A DNA stretch of 64,000 nucleotides from contig NC_089451.1 of NCBI RefSeq assembly GCF_026210795.1, forward strand, positions 604,001 through 668,000. The letters run 5' to 3'. This DNA comes from Rhizophagus irregularis (Eukaryota > Glomeromycota > Glomeromycetes > Glomerales > Glomeraceae). Below, piece after piece: positions 11,236 through 21,632 of this stretch. The position numbers were made by a program, and so were the translations under genes. The notes below the pieces were generated by a model. That model saw only the letters and a list, made by a program, of their open reading frames with translations, was not told the DNA's origin and did not search any database. The number at the start of each line of letters is the position of its first letter. The stretch's first letter is position 1.

Positions 11236-12716
11236 TTAATCTATTCAGAGCACTAGATATAAAAATAGAGTAGACCGGATTATCTAGATATAATAGTTAT
11301 AGTAATGAAAATAAGAATTTCTTTAAATATAGCTTAGAATCTTCTGTTCTTTTCTTTATTTAAAATTCCAGTTGGCTAAAAATTATTATACAAGTAAACT
11401 TCTAAGTCTATATTTCTTCATTCCATAATCTCATTACCTTTTGATTAAAGCCAATAAATATTGTATATTTTTGTTGTGATTTAAATTTAATCGCAATCAT
11501 TTGACTTTAGGTTTTTAAGTAATTAAGGGTCCAGTATATTACATCATCATTTGTATATAACCATATAATGATCATTTTATACTAGGAAACGGGAACTGTT
11601 GGAGCGTCCGAAGTATTCAGTATAATTAATAATTGTACATTTAATACTAAAAAAAATTGTCAGCGTGCTGTGCATGCCCAAATTCTTGTGTAATATTTGT
11701 CTAAGATATCTCACTAAATACTTTCGTTCTAAGTCATAATATAATCAGTTTTCACCCTTAACATAATTTTTTCAATATTATTTCTTCTATCAAAATAAGT
11801 AAAAGTTTAGCCTTTTCTGCTTAAAGTTTTCTTATTTATTTATTAAAATTTTATTGATATCACCGTAACACATGGCTAAATTTGTATATATGTAAGACAA
11901 AATTTCATTCGTCGATCAGGCTATAGTACAGAACGACATTGCATTTGAAATGCGTAGAAGTAGTATGTCCTCATACTTCGGACAATGATTACATGACCAC
12001 GAAATTGATGAGAAAACTTTTGAAAAAATAAAATATTTCCCAACCTACCATATGAATTTTATTAAATATACATTTAAATAATAAATATAATGCATCCTAT
12101 CTACATTTTAACCATTTATTAATATTTCTATATATTTTTATGGACAAAACTTAATGAAAATACCATTTGCTTGATTGATATTGTACATTAAAAATAATAA
12201 CTCCACAAACGCCAAATATATAATTCAAGGTTATTAAATTAATTTATTTGCCTTTTCATTTCATTATAAAATTATAATAATCTAATTATTACTTCACAAC
12301 ATATGAAATATTTTGTATTTAGTTTAAAGAAACAAATACGTTTAAGATAATAAAAAAATAAAATGGTATTAGTAAAAATTTTTATTTGAATATGATGCTT
12401 GCTAATTTTTTGATATAAATTATTTAACTAATTACTATATTATTAAGTCTCTAGTCTAATTAGAAAATTCACAACTTACCTTAAAGAATTCGCAACTATT
12501 ATTAACTTCATATGGTAGTTTTTCGTTGTAAACTATATTTATACTATACTTTTTTAAAGTTTTTGTAATGAAAGTAAAAAAAAGATGATCTCCAATTTTT
12601 TGCCATATATGGGATGATGTAATATACTGGACTCTTAAATACATCAAATTGAATTCAGGTGAAAGGGATATTATAAACTGTAATTTTATAAGTATAGTAG
12701 GATTCCAGACATCATA
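11236..12716. other. AT-rich region; possible short TIR pair at 11606 and 11983
   Basis: GTCCGAAGTAT (11606-11616) and its exact reverse complement (11973-11983) are 378 bp apart overall, the size of a MITE, but neighbouring bases match poorly. No coding feature was found elsewhere; a 91-codon minus-strand open frame at 12456-12731 has no recognisable content and runs into the next element's TIR. Confidence 0.35.
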
Positions 12717-12718
12717 TA

Positions 12719-13642
12719 CAGTGTGTTGCAAAAAAAACCAGAAAACTGTTCACGTGATAAAAATGCATGTTATACGCCCAAAATAAATTCAATTTACATT
12801 ATGTAAATTGTATAATAAATCTGAGACCCAAGGCTACATTTTGATATCTTTTGAAGTTATAAACACTTCATTATCTTTTGAAAAAATCAGCAATAATTAT
12901 TTATTTCAAATTAAAAAATATAACAGAAAATTAAATTACATTTATAAAACATTGGTGGATTAGATTTAATTTAAAATACTCAAATATTATTAAGAATAAT
13001 GCCAAAAAATAAATATCAAAAAATTTGCAGTAAATAAACCTTTATGATAAAATGATGAGAGTTTTATTCATTAAGTTATCACAATTTCGGTATATAGTAA
13101 AAAATGCTAATAAATGGTTCAAATTACAAAAATACGTGTAGTTTACTTAAAACAAAACCAATTTTTATCATTTAAAATGCAAAATAAACTTGAATATTGG
13201 GGCTACGTTTTGACATTATTTAGGGCTCTAGTACATTTTTACTTTTTGAGAAAATTAACTACAAATGTTGATTTTAAAGAAAAATTTGACATGAAATTCT
13301 TAAATTAAAAAATGGATGCAAATTCACTAGAAATTTCTCAAATTTTATCAAGATAAATGGGAAAATTGCGAATAAAAAAAAATTTTAATATTATTTAGTA
13401 TTATGCAAAAAAAATATAAATTTGCTCTAAAATAGTTATAAAAAATTTTTAAATAAGAAAAATATAATTATAAGCTTAATTATAGAAAAATTACTAAAAT
13501 AAATTCCATATTAATTATTATTGATAAAATCTATGGGTTTCCCGTTTCCATCTTTCAAATAAGCTATTTTACGTACAATTTGGTGAGATCATCATGGTGT
13601 TATGACTGATTTTTTAATTCCGGTTTTTTTTGCAACACACTG
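12719..13642. mobile_element. Mariner-like non-autonomous element, 924 bp
   Basis: CAGTGTGTTGCAAAAAAAAC at the left end is matched by the reverse complement at the right end over a perfect 21 bp. TA lies directly outside at 12717-12718 and 13643-13644. The interior is AT-rich without a transposase. Confidence 0.8.
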
Positions 13643-13644
13643 TA

Positions 13645-15896
13645 TATAACTCATAACTGATTTACATGAATTTAGCACTTTTTTCTCTCTCTAAAATAGA
13701 TCTAATTTGCTAAAAATCAAATTATCACATTTTAAATCTATACTAATTTGTTAAAACTCAAAATATGAATTATAGTAAAATTCTAAATAATATAGGTTTA
13801 AATTTGCTTAATAAAATATAATTTCAGTTTATTCAAATTATTTGTAGATCAGTAAATTTAATTGTCAATTTACCGAAATTAACAATCTTTTTTTTATTAT
13901 CAATAAAAAAAATAAATAATTTATATAAATTAAACTGTCAATTTTTATAATTTATAATAGATTATAAATAAAATAATAATCAATAAAAATAATAAATTAA
14001 ATATAAATAATTATTAAGAAAAGGGAAGGAAAAACTCTTTCTAATGATCATTATGACCATTTTTTTTACAGAAAAATAATTTAAAATTTTTAATTTTATA
14101 GCTTAAAAATGTTTCACATGAACGACAAGGTCACCAAATGCAATATTAACGAAAAGAACTTTTTTGAAATACTACATATTGCTCTTCAGAAGGTTGAACT
14201 TACTTGTATCACATGTCAAATAACCAAAAACAGGCAAAAAAATGGCGCAAATTGCATAAACTATTTGCAAATTTGTATGTTAATTCACAAATAGCCAAAA
14301 ACAGCTAAGAATAGCCAAGAATAGCAAGAATAACCACTGCTTGTCGTGCCATTTTTTTTGCCGATTTTTAGCATTTCAATTTGTGTATGTTACCTACTGA
14401 AAAATATAACAATACCAAAACTTTTACAAAAACTTAAAAAACTTATAAAGACAGTACTAAAAGAACTTGGTAAATAAGTTGCTAAGTTACACAGTCATCA
14501 ATCTTTGTTGAGATTTGAGAATGCATGATGAGAAAATTACTGGATTATTAGTTTGGAGACATAATTATGGAAAAACTACATATTTTAATGACATATGATT
14601 TACAGTTTTACTCCTGTTGAGTCCAATTCATTCAACTCCCAGTTGAATCCTTCAAGAATCTCTTCCCCATCTACATTCACTTAATGCATACTCTATAGTT
14701 CCCTTTTCTGGGGTCTATGACCATTCCATTCCTAAGCATTTTCTCCATAATATAAAACTGATTCTTAGTAATATGGTCTAAAGTTAATTAAACATGAATA
14801 AATTTAATTAAATATGGATAAATTAAGCTATAAGTTTAATTTTGTTTAACAACCACAGGTTATAGTATCAAAAAAAAATCAAAAATAAAATAATTAAAAT
14901 TTAATTTCATAAATATAGAACAAAGTTCTTCAATAAATATATTATTATCTGTTCAATTATATACTTTATTCAATTATATGTTCAATAAATTACCTAATGA
15001 CAATGTAAAGAATAACAATAAAGAATAACAATAAAATATATATATTACTTAATCTAATTATTCTTGATTTTTTAATACTGCATAAAAGGATTGTTCTTAA
15101 TAGGTTGCAAAGCTTATAAACCAAAATTCTACAAAAATATAAAGATCAAAGAATTTAAAAAATGTAAAATAATAAAAAAAAAAGTAAAATAGGATTTTTT
15201 TTTCAAGAAATATTAGATTTTTGATTACAAAAAATAATATAAAGATCATAAATGTTAGATAATACATATAAAAACTAGTTTGTGCACAGGAACAGGTATT
15301 GCAATAGGCAATGCCTGGCAAAAAAAGGCTTAAACACTAGTTAAATAATACATACATTTTACAATTTTATAAGAAAAAAAGTACATATATTATATTGACA
15401 ACATTAATAGTATATTAAATATTGTTTGGGTATATTGTTGTTTAGAAAGTAAATACAATAAAGAAATATATATGCTACAGTGCATACAACTTAGTATTAG
15501 CAATTAAATTTGATGAAATTTAAATTACTACTATTCATTCAAAAAAAAAGATAAACATAAAGTATAAACATACAATGATAAACCAGATTAAGTTTAATAA
15601 AACTATGTTTTTAAATTTCCTATAAAGTATTTTTTAATAAAGTAGTAACAATTCAAAGTTGGAATATTTTACTATTAAATTAATTATTTGGCCATTTTAT
15701 TCTGACCAGAATTACATGTAAATCTGGTCAAAATTACTTTCGTTTAATTATTAACTATATAAATTTGGCTAGAATTAAGAATTATAACTTAAATTAAATA
15801 AATCTGACCAATAAAATTACAGGATTAAGTATTACATAATGTAAAAAATTTGGCCGCTTAAAAATTCTTTTGTTAGGACTAGGTTGTATGCACTGT
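13645..15896. other. Long AT-rich region without an assignable gene
   Basis: Only short open frames occur, none with recognisable content. At 14290-14340, AATAGCCA/AACAGCTA-like units repeat a few times. At 15700-15800, CTGACCAGAATTA and CTGGTCAAAATTA-like units repeat and resemble the TGGCCAGAATTA motif near 8170 and 55590. Confidence 0.4.
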
Positions 15897-15898
15897 AT

Positions 15899-15997
15899 AA
15901 TATTCTGGAAGTTTACAATACCCATAAATTTATGTATGTTTACATCGTAATACTCTGTAAATTTATGGATATTGTAAACTTACGTAATATTATGCCT
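15899..15997. repeat. Fold-back hairpin, about 100 bp
   Basis: TAATATTCTGGAAGTTTACA followed by ATACCCATAAATTTATG is mirrored by CATAAATTTATGG-ATATTGTAAACTTACGTAATATTA in reverse complement (arms about 37 bp, a few mismatches, short loop). Probably a MITE or fold-back remnant; no target duplication was identified. Confidence 0.5.
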
Positions 15998-16168
15998 GAT
16001 TAAATTTGCTGATGTAGGAAGCATATAGTTGTCAGTATTTCTTTGTCTTATTAATCTTGTTTTATTTTGTAGTTCCTATATTTTTTAAGCCAATACCAAT
16101 GTGTGAATCTGGATACATAATTGCAAGTTTTATATAATTTCCATATGTATCAATTTTGTATTATATAT

Positions 16169-17135
16169 TTAATTGATTAAAGCTTCTAATGAACTATCAG
16201 AAAATGATATTGGAAGTTGTGTTTCATTTATATCAGATGTCATAAAGCCAGCCATTAGTTGTTCATATCTATAATCTTTATTATGAATTTCTGTATCAAA
16301 GTTATCACCTGAGATTACAATATCTTGAAGTCCAGTATTTCTAATTATAGAGTTTCTGTATGAATTTTTATTAAATTCTGATATAGTAGCAGTTGTGTGC
16401 AAAATAAGTATGTACAGTATATGTGAGTGGGCCAAGGCATTTTCTCACTATGGATCTTGTATTTAGGAAAACAAAATGACCGAAATCACTCTCAATTGTC
16501 TTATCGTTCCTATAGGAAAACTTATGAATATTCCATGCATTACAGCAGATTGCAAAATTGTAAGACCACCCTATGATTTTCAATTTGAAAATTTGATATT
16601 TTGAATTTTTCAAGAATTAGTAAAAAAGCAAGTTTAAATACCTATTTTGGTAATAACTTTAACTCCTTAAAATTAATATAGATTTTAAAGTAATTTATTT
16701 ATATTGAATCATATGATATATTTCTATTTTTATTTAAGGAGTTGAATAAATAGGTTTTTAACTTGATTTTTTACTGGTTTTTGAAAAATTCAAAATATCA
16801 AATTTTCAAATTAAAAAATCATAGGGTGGTCTTACAATTTTGCAATCTGCTGTAAAGTAATACAATCGATTACAATTTATAAAGCTAGTACTTATAGAGA
16901 ACTCGAGAGCACCATTTAATAAAATCCCTCTCAAATTTTGTATAATTCAAGCCAGAAGCGGTATTGTAAAGGAAATGGATGGGTATGATATGTTTAATGA
17001 AATTTTTACTTCTATTGAGAAGCCTAAAGCAGAGCACTTCCATATCACTGTATACCCCTGGTTAGAATAATCTTCTGTATCATGTAGCGCTATAGTTGCA
17101 ATTTTTATGTATTTTAGGCTGGCTTTTGGCAACAA
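16169..17135 (-). pseudogene. Unrecognised protein gene split by a MITE
   Basis: Minus-strand protein-like segments follow one another. They are LKYIKIATIALHDTEDYSNQ with GFSIEVKISLNISYPSISFT (from 17135), NGALEFSISTSFINCNRLYYFT (to about 16856), FISFPIGTIRQLRVISVILF (about 16530-16470) and NKNSYRNSIIRNTGLQDIVI to the end at 16169. Stops and frame changes separate them. The MITE at 16543-16852 sits between the second and third segments. The composition looks like real protein, and a multicopy fungal family is plausible, but no domain is recognised and no function is proposed. Confidence 0.45.
16543..16852. mobile_element. Mariner-like MITE with about 70-bp TIRs, copy 1
   Basis: CAGCAGATTGCAAAATTGTA starts the left end and is matched at the right end in reverse complement. 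The arms continue to pair through CCACCCTATGATTTT and AAATTTGATATTTTGAATTT (about 70 bp with few differences). TA flanks both ends (16541-16542, 16853-16854). Total length is 310 bp; no coding capacity. Confidence 0.8.
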
Positions 17136-17244
17136 TTTATTTCATAAATAAAGTATTATCCTGTATGACATAAAAACATATATTAGCGCTTGTTTTTTCC
17201 ATCCCAGAATTTTATCTGAGCCCTAATAATCATATAAAAGCACT

Positions 17245-17982
17245 ATGTCTACCTCAACAGCTGAACATGACTCTTACTTGGTTGAGAACTGGAATACAGA
17301 GACCTTTATCGATTATTTGAAAGAGCAGAACCTCAAGCTTGATGATGATGACTTGGGAATACTCTGCAACAAAAGATTACTGGCCAAGAAATTCTTGATA
17401 TGACCAAAGAAAAATTTGTAGTTATGGTTTAAAATGTGGCCCTGCTATGAGACTGCCATGCATTGCGAGTATATTTTAGCCATCCTTCACGCTTTGCTCT
17501 ATATCGTCAAAATAATAACCAAAAAAAAGCTTACCTTGCAAAGAAGGTACTAGTTGAATTGATTATGCAATCAATGCCTCAAAAAACTTATTTGCATCAT
17601 GGAAGGGAAGCTACATCAAGTGGTTATGAGTTTTGCTCAGAATTTGATCCAATGCAAAAGTGCACTACAGGTGAATAAAAATAAGAAAAAACATAAGTCG
17701 GGCGAAGCATTTGGAGATGATTACAACTATATCTATAAGATTGTTACAACAGCCACAGAATGGTATTTTATTTTGTTTGCCTCAGATGGTATTTCATATA
17801 CGAGTAAAAATACACTCAATATATGGTTCAGCAAGTCTGCATTGAAAGAAGGTTCAGAGGAAGAAAAAGAGTTGCATAAGAATGTGAAGCGAGTAATGAG
17901 GATGATTAAAGAATAGGTAGATGTAGAGAAGGAGCCGGTGATGAAGAAGCAACGGGTTAAAGGATATTTCGAAAAAGAATAA
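17245..17982 (+). pseudogene. SAM-like domain multicopy protein, frameshifted
   Basis: ATG at 17245 opens a start with WNTETFIDYLKEQNLKLDD, then (after a frame change) KITGQEILDMTKEKFV, then (another change) YGLKCGPAMRLP. This pattern fits a sterile alpha motif near the N-terminus. The C-terminal part is open from about 17599: KKKHKSGEAFGDDYNYIYKI, VTTATEWYFILFASDG and LKEGSEEEKELHKNVKRVMR. A TAG follows, then a short basic tail KKQRVKGYFEKE. I associate this layout with expanded Rhizophagus families, from memory. SAM domains mediate protein or RNA contacts; the specific role is unknown. At least two frameshifts and one stop make this a pseudogene. Confidence 0.6.
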
Positions 17983-18533
17983 TAGTCTGCCATCAGAAGC
18001 ATAGAAACTTTGTTATGTATCCTGAACTACGTCCCGAATATTTGTATTTATTTTTTGCATGTATTGATAAAAAATTTTTCTTGGCAAAAGTGATCTGCAT
18101 TCCAAATTGGAACTTTTATATTTGCATTTTTGTATTTATGTAATTGAGCAATCTTGCGAGGTAATAGACTAATGGGATAATTTGGACCTGAATACTCGTA
18201 ATTTTTGATCATAAAGAAACTTCACAATTGCACCTTGTGACAATGATATTGGAAGTAAAAATCAGGCGTGATATATAAAAAAATTAATTTATTACATATC
18301 ACTATAATGCACTGAGAAATGAATCTTTCGATTACAATGCAGGGTGATACTCTTGCTAACTCCAGAAATCTGGTGTATGAGAAATCTCGTGCTTATGCTT
18401 GAAAGCATGTCATATACATATATATATATTTCACTTAATTTTTCTTAATTGCAAAAGAATCACTTCTAATATCTTATATTACATAAAATTTTTGCAATAT
18501 TCGCATATATCTTTATTTACATTATATTAATTA
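17983..18533. other. AT-rich spacer, nothing identified
   Basis: No gene or repeat ends were recognised apart from the MITE that begins at its right edge. Confidence 0.4.
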
Positions 18534-18811
18534 CAACTAATTGCAAAATTGTAAGACTATTCTATGATTTTCAATTTGAAAATTTGATAATTTAAATTTT
18601 TCAAGAATTAATAAAAAAGCACCTATTTTGGTAATAACTTTAACTCCTTAAAATTAATGAAGATTTTAAAGTAATTTATTTTCTATTTTTATTTAAGGAG
18701 TTGAATAAACAGGTTTTTAACTTGATTTTTTACTGGTTTTTGAAAAATTCAAAATATCAAATTTTCAAATTAAAAAATCATAGGATGGTCTTACAATTTT
18801 GCAATCAGCTA
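18534..18811. mobile_element. Mariner-like MITE, copy 2 of the family at 16543
   Basis: The same internal order and long TIRs as copy 1: GCAAAATTGTAAGACTATTC on the left and GGATGGTCTTACAATTTTGC on the right. TA lies outside at 18532-18533 and 18812-18813. It is slightly shorter (278 bp) and its tips are more diverged, suggesting it is the older copy. Confidence 0.7.
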
Positions 18812-18905
18812 TAAAAGAATTAATTAAGCTAAATATAAAAACAAACATTATATATGACTAAAAATAAATGGTAAATAAATCAAATTGTTTATTTTTTCTT
18901 CTTTG

Positions 18906-19838
18906 TTACTTCTTTTGTTTCCCACTTTTATTGGATCCTTCCTTTTTTTTTTCTAATGGTTTTAGTAATTCATCAGTTATCACAAATTTAGTTGTAGTAT
19001 TTTTATTCTCTTCACACCATTTTTTGGCTTCTTCTTTAGCTTTTTTCACTGGTATCAATTCAAGAGTGTAATCTTCAATGTAGTAAAGATTTTCCTCATG
19101 AAAAAGAAAGTTTGACAGAGCCTCCTTCATATCACATCCTCCACGTATCATCATACCATCTATACGAGACCATATGTAGATAACACCATCAGGGTCTTTT
19201 AACCAGAAAATTGAATCATGACATGAAAGCACAGGGCAAAAATTGGTAATACAATAAAGTTTGGCAAATCTCTTAATCTCATCATCATACAGAATATTTT
19301 TGTTCATTTCATCACGAAATGAATATTTATCTTTCAATGAAAAAAGAAGTTCAGGCAAATCTTTTTCACATTGTAATCCACAATCGCTTGACAATTGGGG
19401 CATGGTTCCATTGTTTGTTTTGTTACTGTTGAAATTGTGCGTGTCTTTATTGAAAGGTCTTGCCTCCACAAGGATAACTGGAACCACGGATTTGTCTCGG
19501 ATCAGGTGCCGTAATCCCAGTGATTTGCTTTCGTTAACAGATTCCCATTCTCGTCCTGAGGGAACATGCACTAGTTCTTTAAGTTGAAATCTTGTTGAAA
19601 ATTCAGCATCTTTAGTTTGATTTTTGGGGGACCTATCAATGACGTTCCAAATGCAATCTTCTTTGCCCTCTGACGGTCTCTCTTTCAAGAAATTGTTAAT
19701 GCTGTTGGAAGGTATGTAGGATTTTTCTCCAACAGCATTATCCAAGCTGATAGTTGTTTTAGATGTTCGAATAGATAGGTTGTTTATTTCTTGAGTTTTC
19801 TCAGAACTTAACCTATGTTTATCGAGTAAAAAATACAT
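18906..19838 (-). CDS. Uncharacterised 310-residue protein
   Basis: An uninterrupted 310-codon frame in a region of otherwise broken genes. Visible blocks are VPVILVEARPFNKDTHNF, a Cys-containing stretch LYCITNFCPVLSCHDSIFWL, YIWSRIDGMMIRGGCDMKEA, LYYIEDYTLELIPVKKAKEE and a Lys-rich C-terminus. There is no signal peptide or membrane segment. Codons upstream of the chosen ATG stay open for about 20 residues (through TGETAIFTNTGRP) before a stop. An upstream exon may therefore exist, perhaps near 19930-20040, where MELYKKLVKEKQASKFLYKM follows a TTTTTTCAG acceptor. Splice phases could not be reconciled, so the start is uncertain. It resembles a multicopy Rhizophagus family in my recollection; no function is assigned. 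Confidence 0.6.
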   Translation of the reverse strand: MYFLLDKHRLSSEKTQEINNLSIRTSKTTISLDNAVGEKSYIPSNSINNFLKERPSEGKEDCIWNVIDRSPKNQTKDAEFSTRFQLKELVHVPSGREWESVNESKSLGLRHLIRDKSVVPVILVEARPFNKDTHNFNSNKTNNGTMPQLSSDCGLQCEKDLPELLFSLKDKYSFRDEMNKNILYDDEIKRFAKLYCITNFCPVLSCHDSIFWLKDPDGVIYIWSRIDGMMIRGGCDMKEALSNFLFHEENLYYIEDYTLELIPVKKAKEEAKKWCEENKNTTTKFVITDELLKPLEKKKEGSNKSGKQKK

Positions 19839-20497
19839 AGGCCGTCCAGTATTTGTAAATATTGCTGTTTCTCCGGTTTGATCTTTTTGGAGTATTGTAC
19901 GGAAATTTTAGTCAATAGTTATTTGAAAAAAAAACAATAATATACTCATAAATATACTGGCATGGCTTCAGAAACATTTTGTATAAAAACTTTGATGCTT
20001 GTTTCTCTTTGACAAGCTTTTTATATAACTCCATACCTGAAAAAAATAATCTTTGCTAATTTAGCTTACTTTCCTTTGAAAGGGAGAAACCTTGCCTCAT
20101 CCGATGTATCAAACGTCCTTAATAAGATGGATGGCTCCTTCTATGTGCTTAAAAAGAGATGTTTGCATAACACAAATGTGTATAATGGCTAATATATATA
20201 GTAAATATTACATCACTTGATCCAGTGCTTTTCCAAATTAGTAATAAACGATTGTACAATTAGTCATGGGTAGTAATTATTACATCACTCAAATGGTATT
20301 AGTATTAATCAAAGGTCAATATTGTTAATCTAGTATATAGATAACAAGACATAACACCATGTCACTTTGTAAACATCATGTAATTTATTTTCTGTATCAA
20401 TAAATCAATAATTCTGATGAGGATATTACCTCATTTCTTTATCTATGCTACCAAACTTTTGAATCATTCCATCTTATATAAAAAATTATTATCAAAC
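19839..20497. other. Upstream region between two divergent genes
   Basis: May contain 5' exons of the minus-strand 310-residue gene (see that entry) and the promoter of the plus-strand coiled-coil family gene starting at 20498. No specific regulatory site is claimed. Confidence 0.35.
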
Positions 20498-21632
20498 ATG
20501 CAATCCATTGATTCATTGAGAGAATTAAATGCCAAGCTCTTGGCTGAGATTGCTGAGCTTAGGAAGGAGAATGCTGAGATTCTGAGAAGTTACTAAGATT
20601 TGCTAAGGTTGAGGCTGAGAATGTGGGGCTGAAGCAAATTATTGAAGAGAATGCAAGGCGTAATGCTGAGAATGCTGAACTCAAGTCTAGAGTCAGAGAG
20701 CTTGAGGCGAGACTTGCATTATTAGAACAGCGTTTCCATTTGGTCAGACACAAAACGGTGAAGAAGTGATGCCAGTGGTGATGTTACCAACTGTTGATGT
20801 ACCTGATTCTATAATAGACCAACTCAACAATGAAGCTAGTGACCTTGATGGTAATGAGGAAATGGTCAATTTCTTGGATGATGTGTATAAGAAAAGCATT
20901 AGCAATAAGGAGGCAGGAAAAGAAACAGAGAGATCAAAAGGCGCTTGTAATTTTTCAGGATGTGACTAAAATTCCTGAGGTTATGGACATATTAATTTCA
21001 GAGCAAGACAAGCAAGACTGATCACAATCTTATAAGGCTAGTTCTGAGAGCATAAGATCTGCATCTTGCGTCTTATCAAAACAACCACAAGTTAATGCAT
21101 CCAAATTAACATGTAATCTTGAAACCCGTGAAGATTCTTCACGATTGGAGTCATGTGACATGGAGGAACTTAAATCCGATCAGCATGATGAAGTTATTTA
21201 AAAATATAAACAGTTATCATCACCTGCATATACAACTACATCAGATCAAACTTTTAGAAAAAGAACAGGATCCATCTTCAGATACTGCACAAAATATAGT
21301 TTGCATGTTCAAGAAAGCTAAGAAGCTTGGTCAAGAAGCAATTTTATACTGGTACTACTTTATAGAAAAATATGATAAAAGGATTGATAACCTTATTGCT
21401 GGTGGAGTTAAGAAAAAAACTGCAACATCTATGGTATATCAAGAAATCAAACAGCTTTTACTTGAAATAACAGATGTGAATTTGCATCAAAAAAATTCTT
21501 AGAGCTAGAAAATTATATAAATTATTCAATACATTGGGACTAGAGAAAATTAGCCAGGTCTCTTATAGCGCAGATGCTATTTCAAGCCTCAATTACCAAC
21601 AAATCCAAAATGTAATAAAATATGTGAATTCT

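Noticed and set aside
13114-13308. 64-codon gene inside the mariner-like element
   Set aside because: Composition follows local A/T bias and no transposase motif is present.
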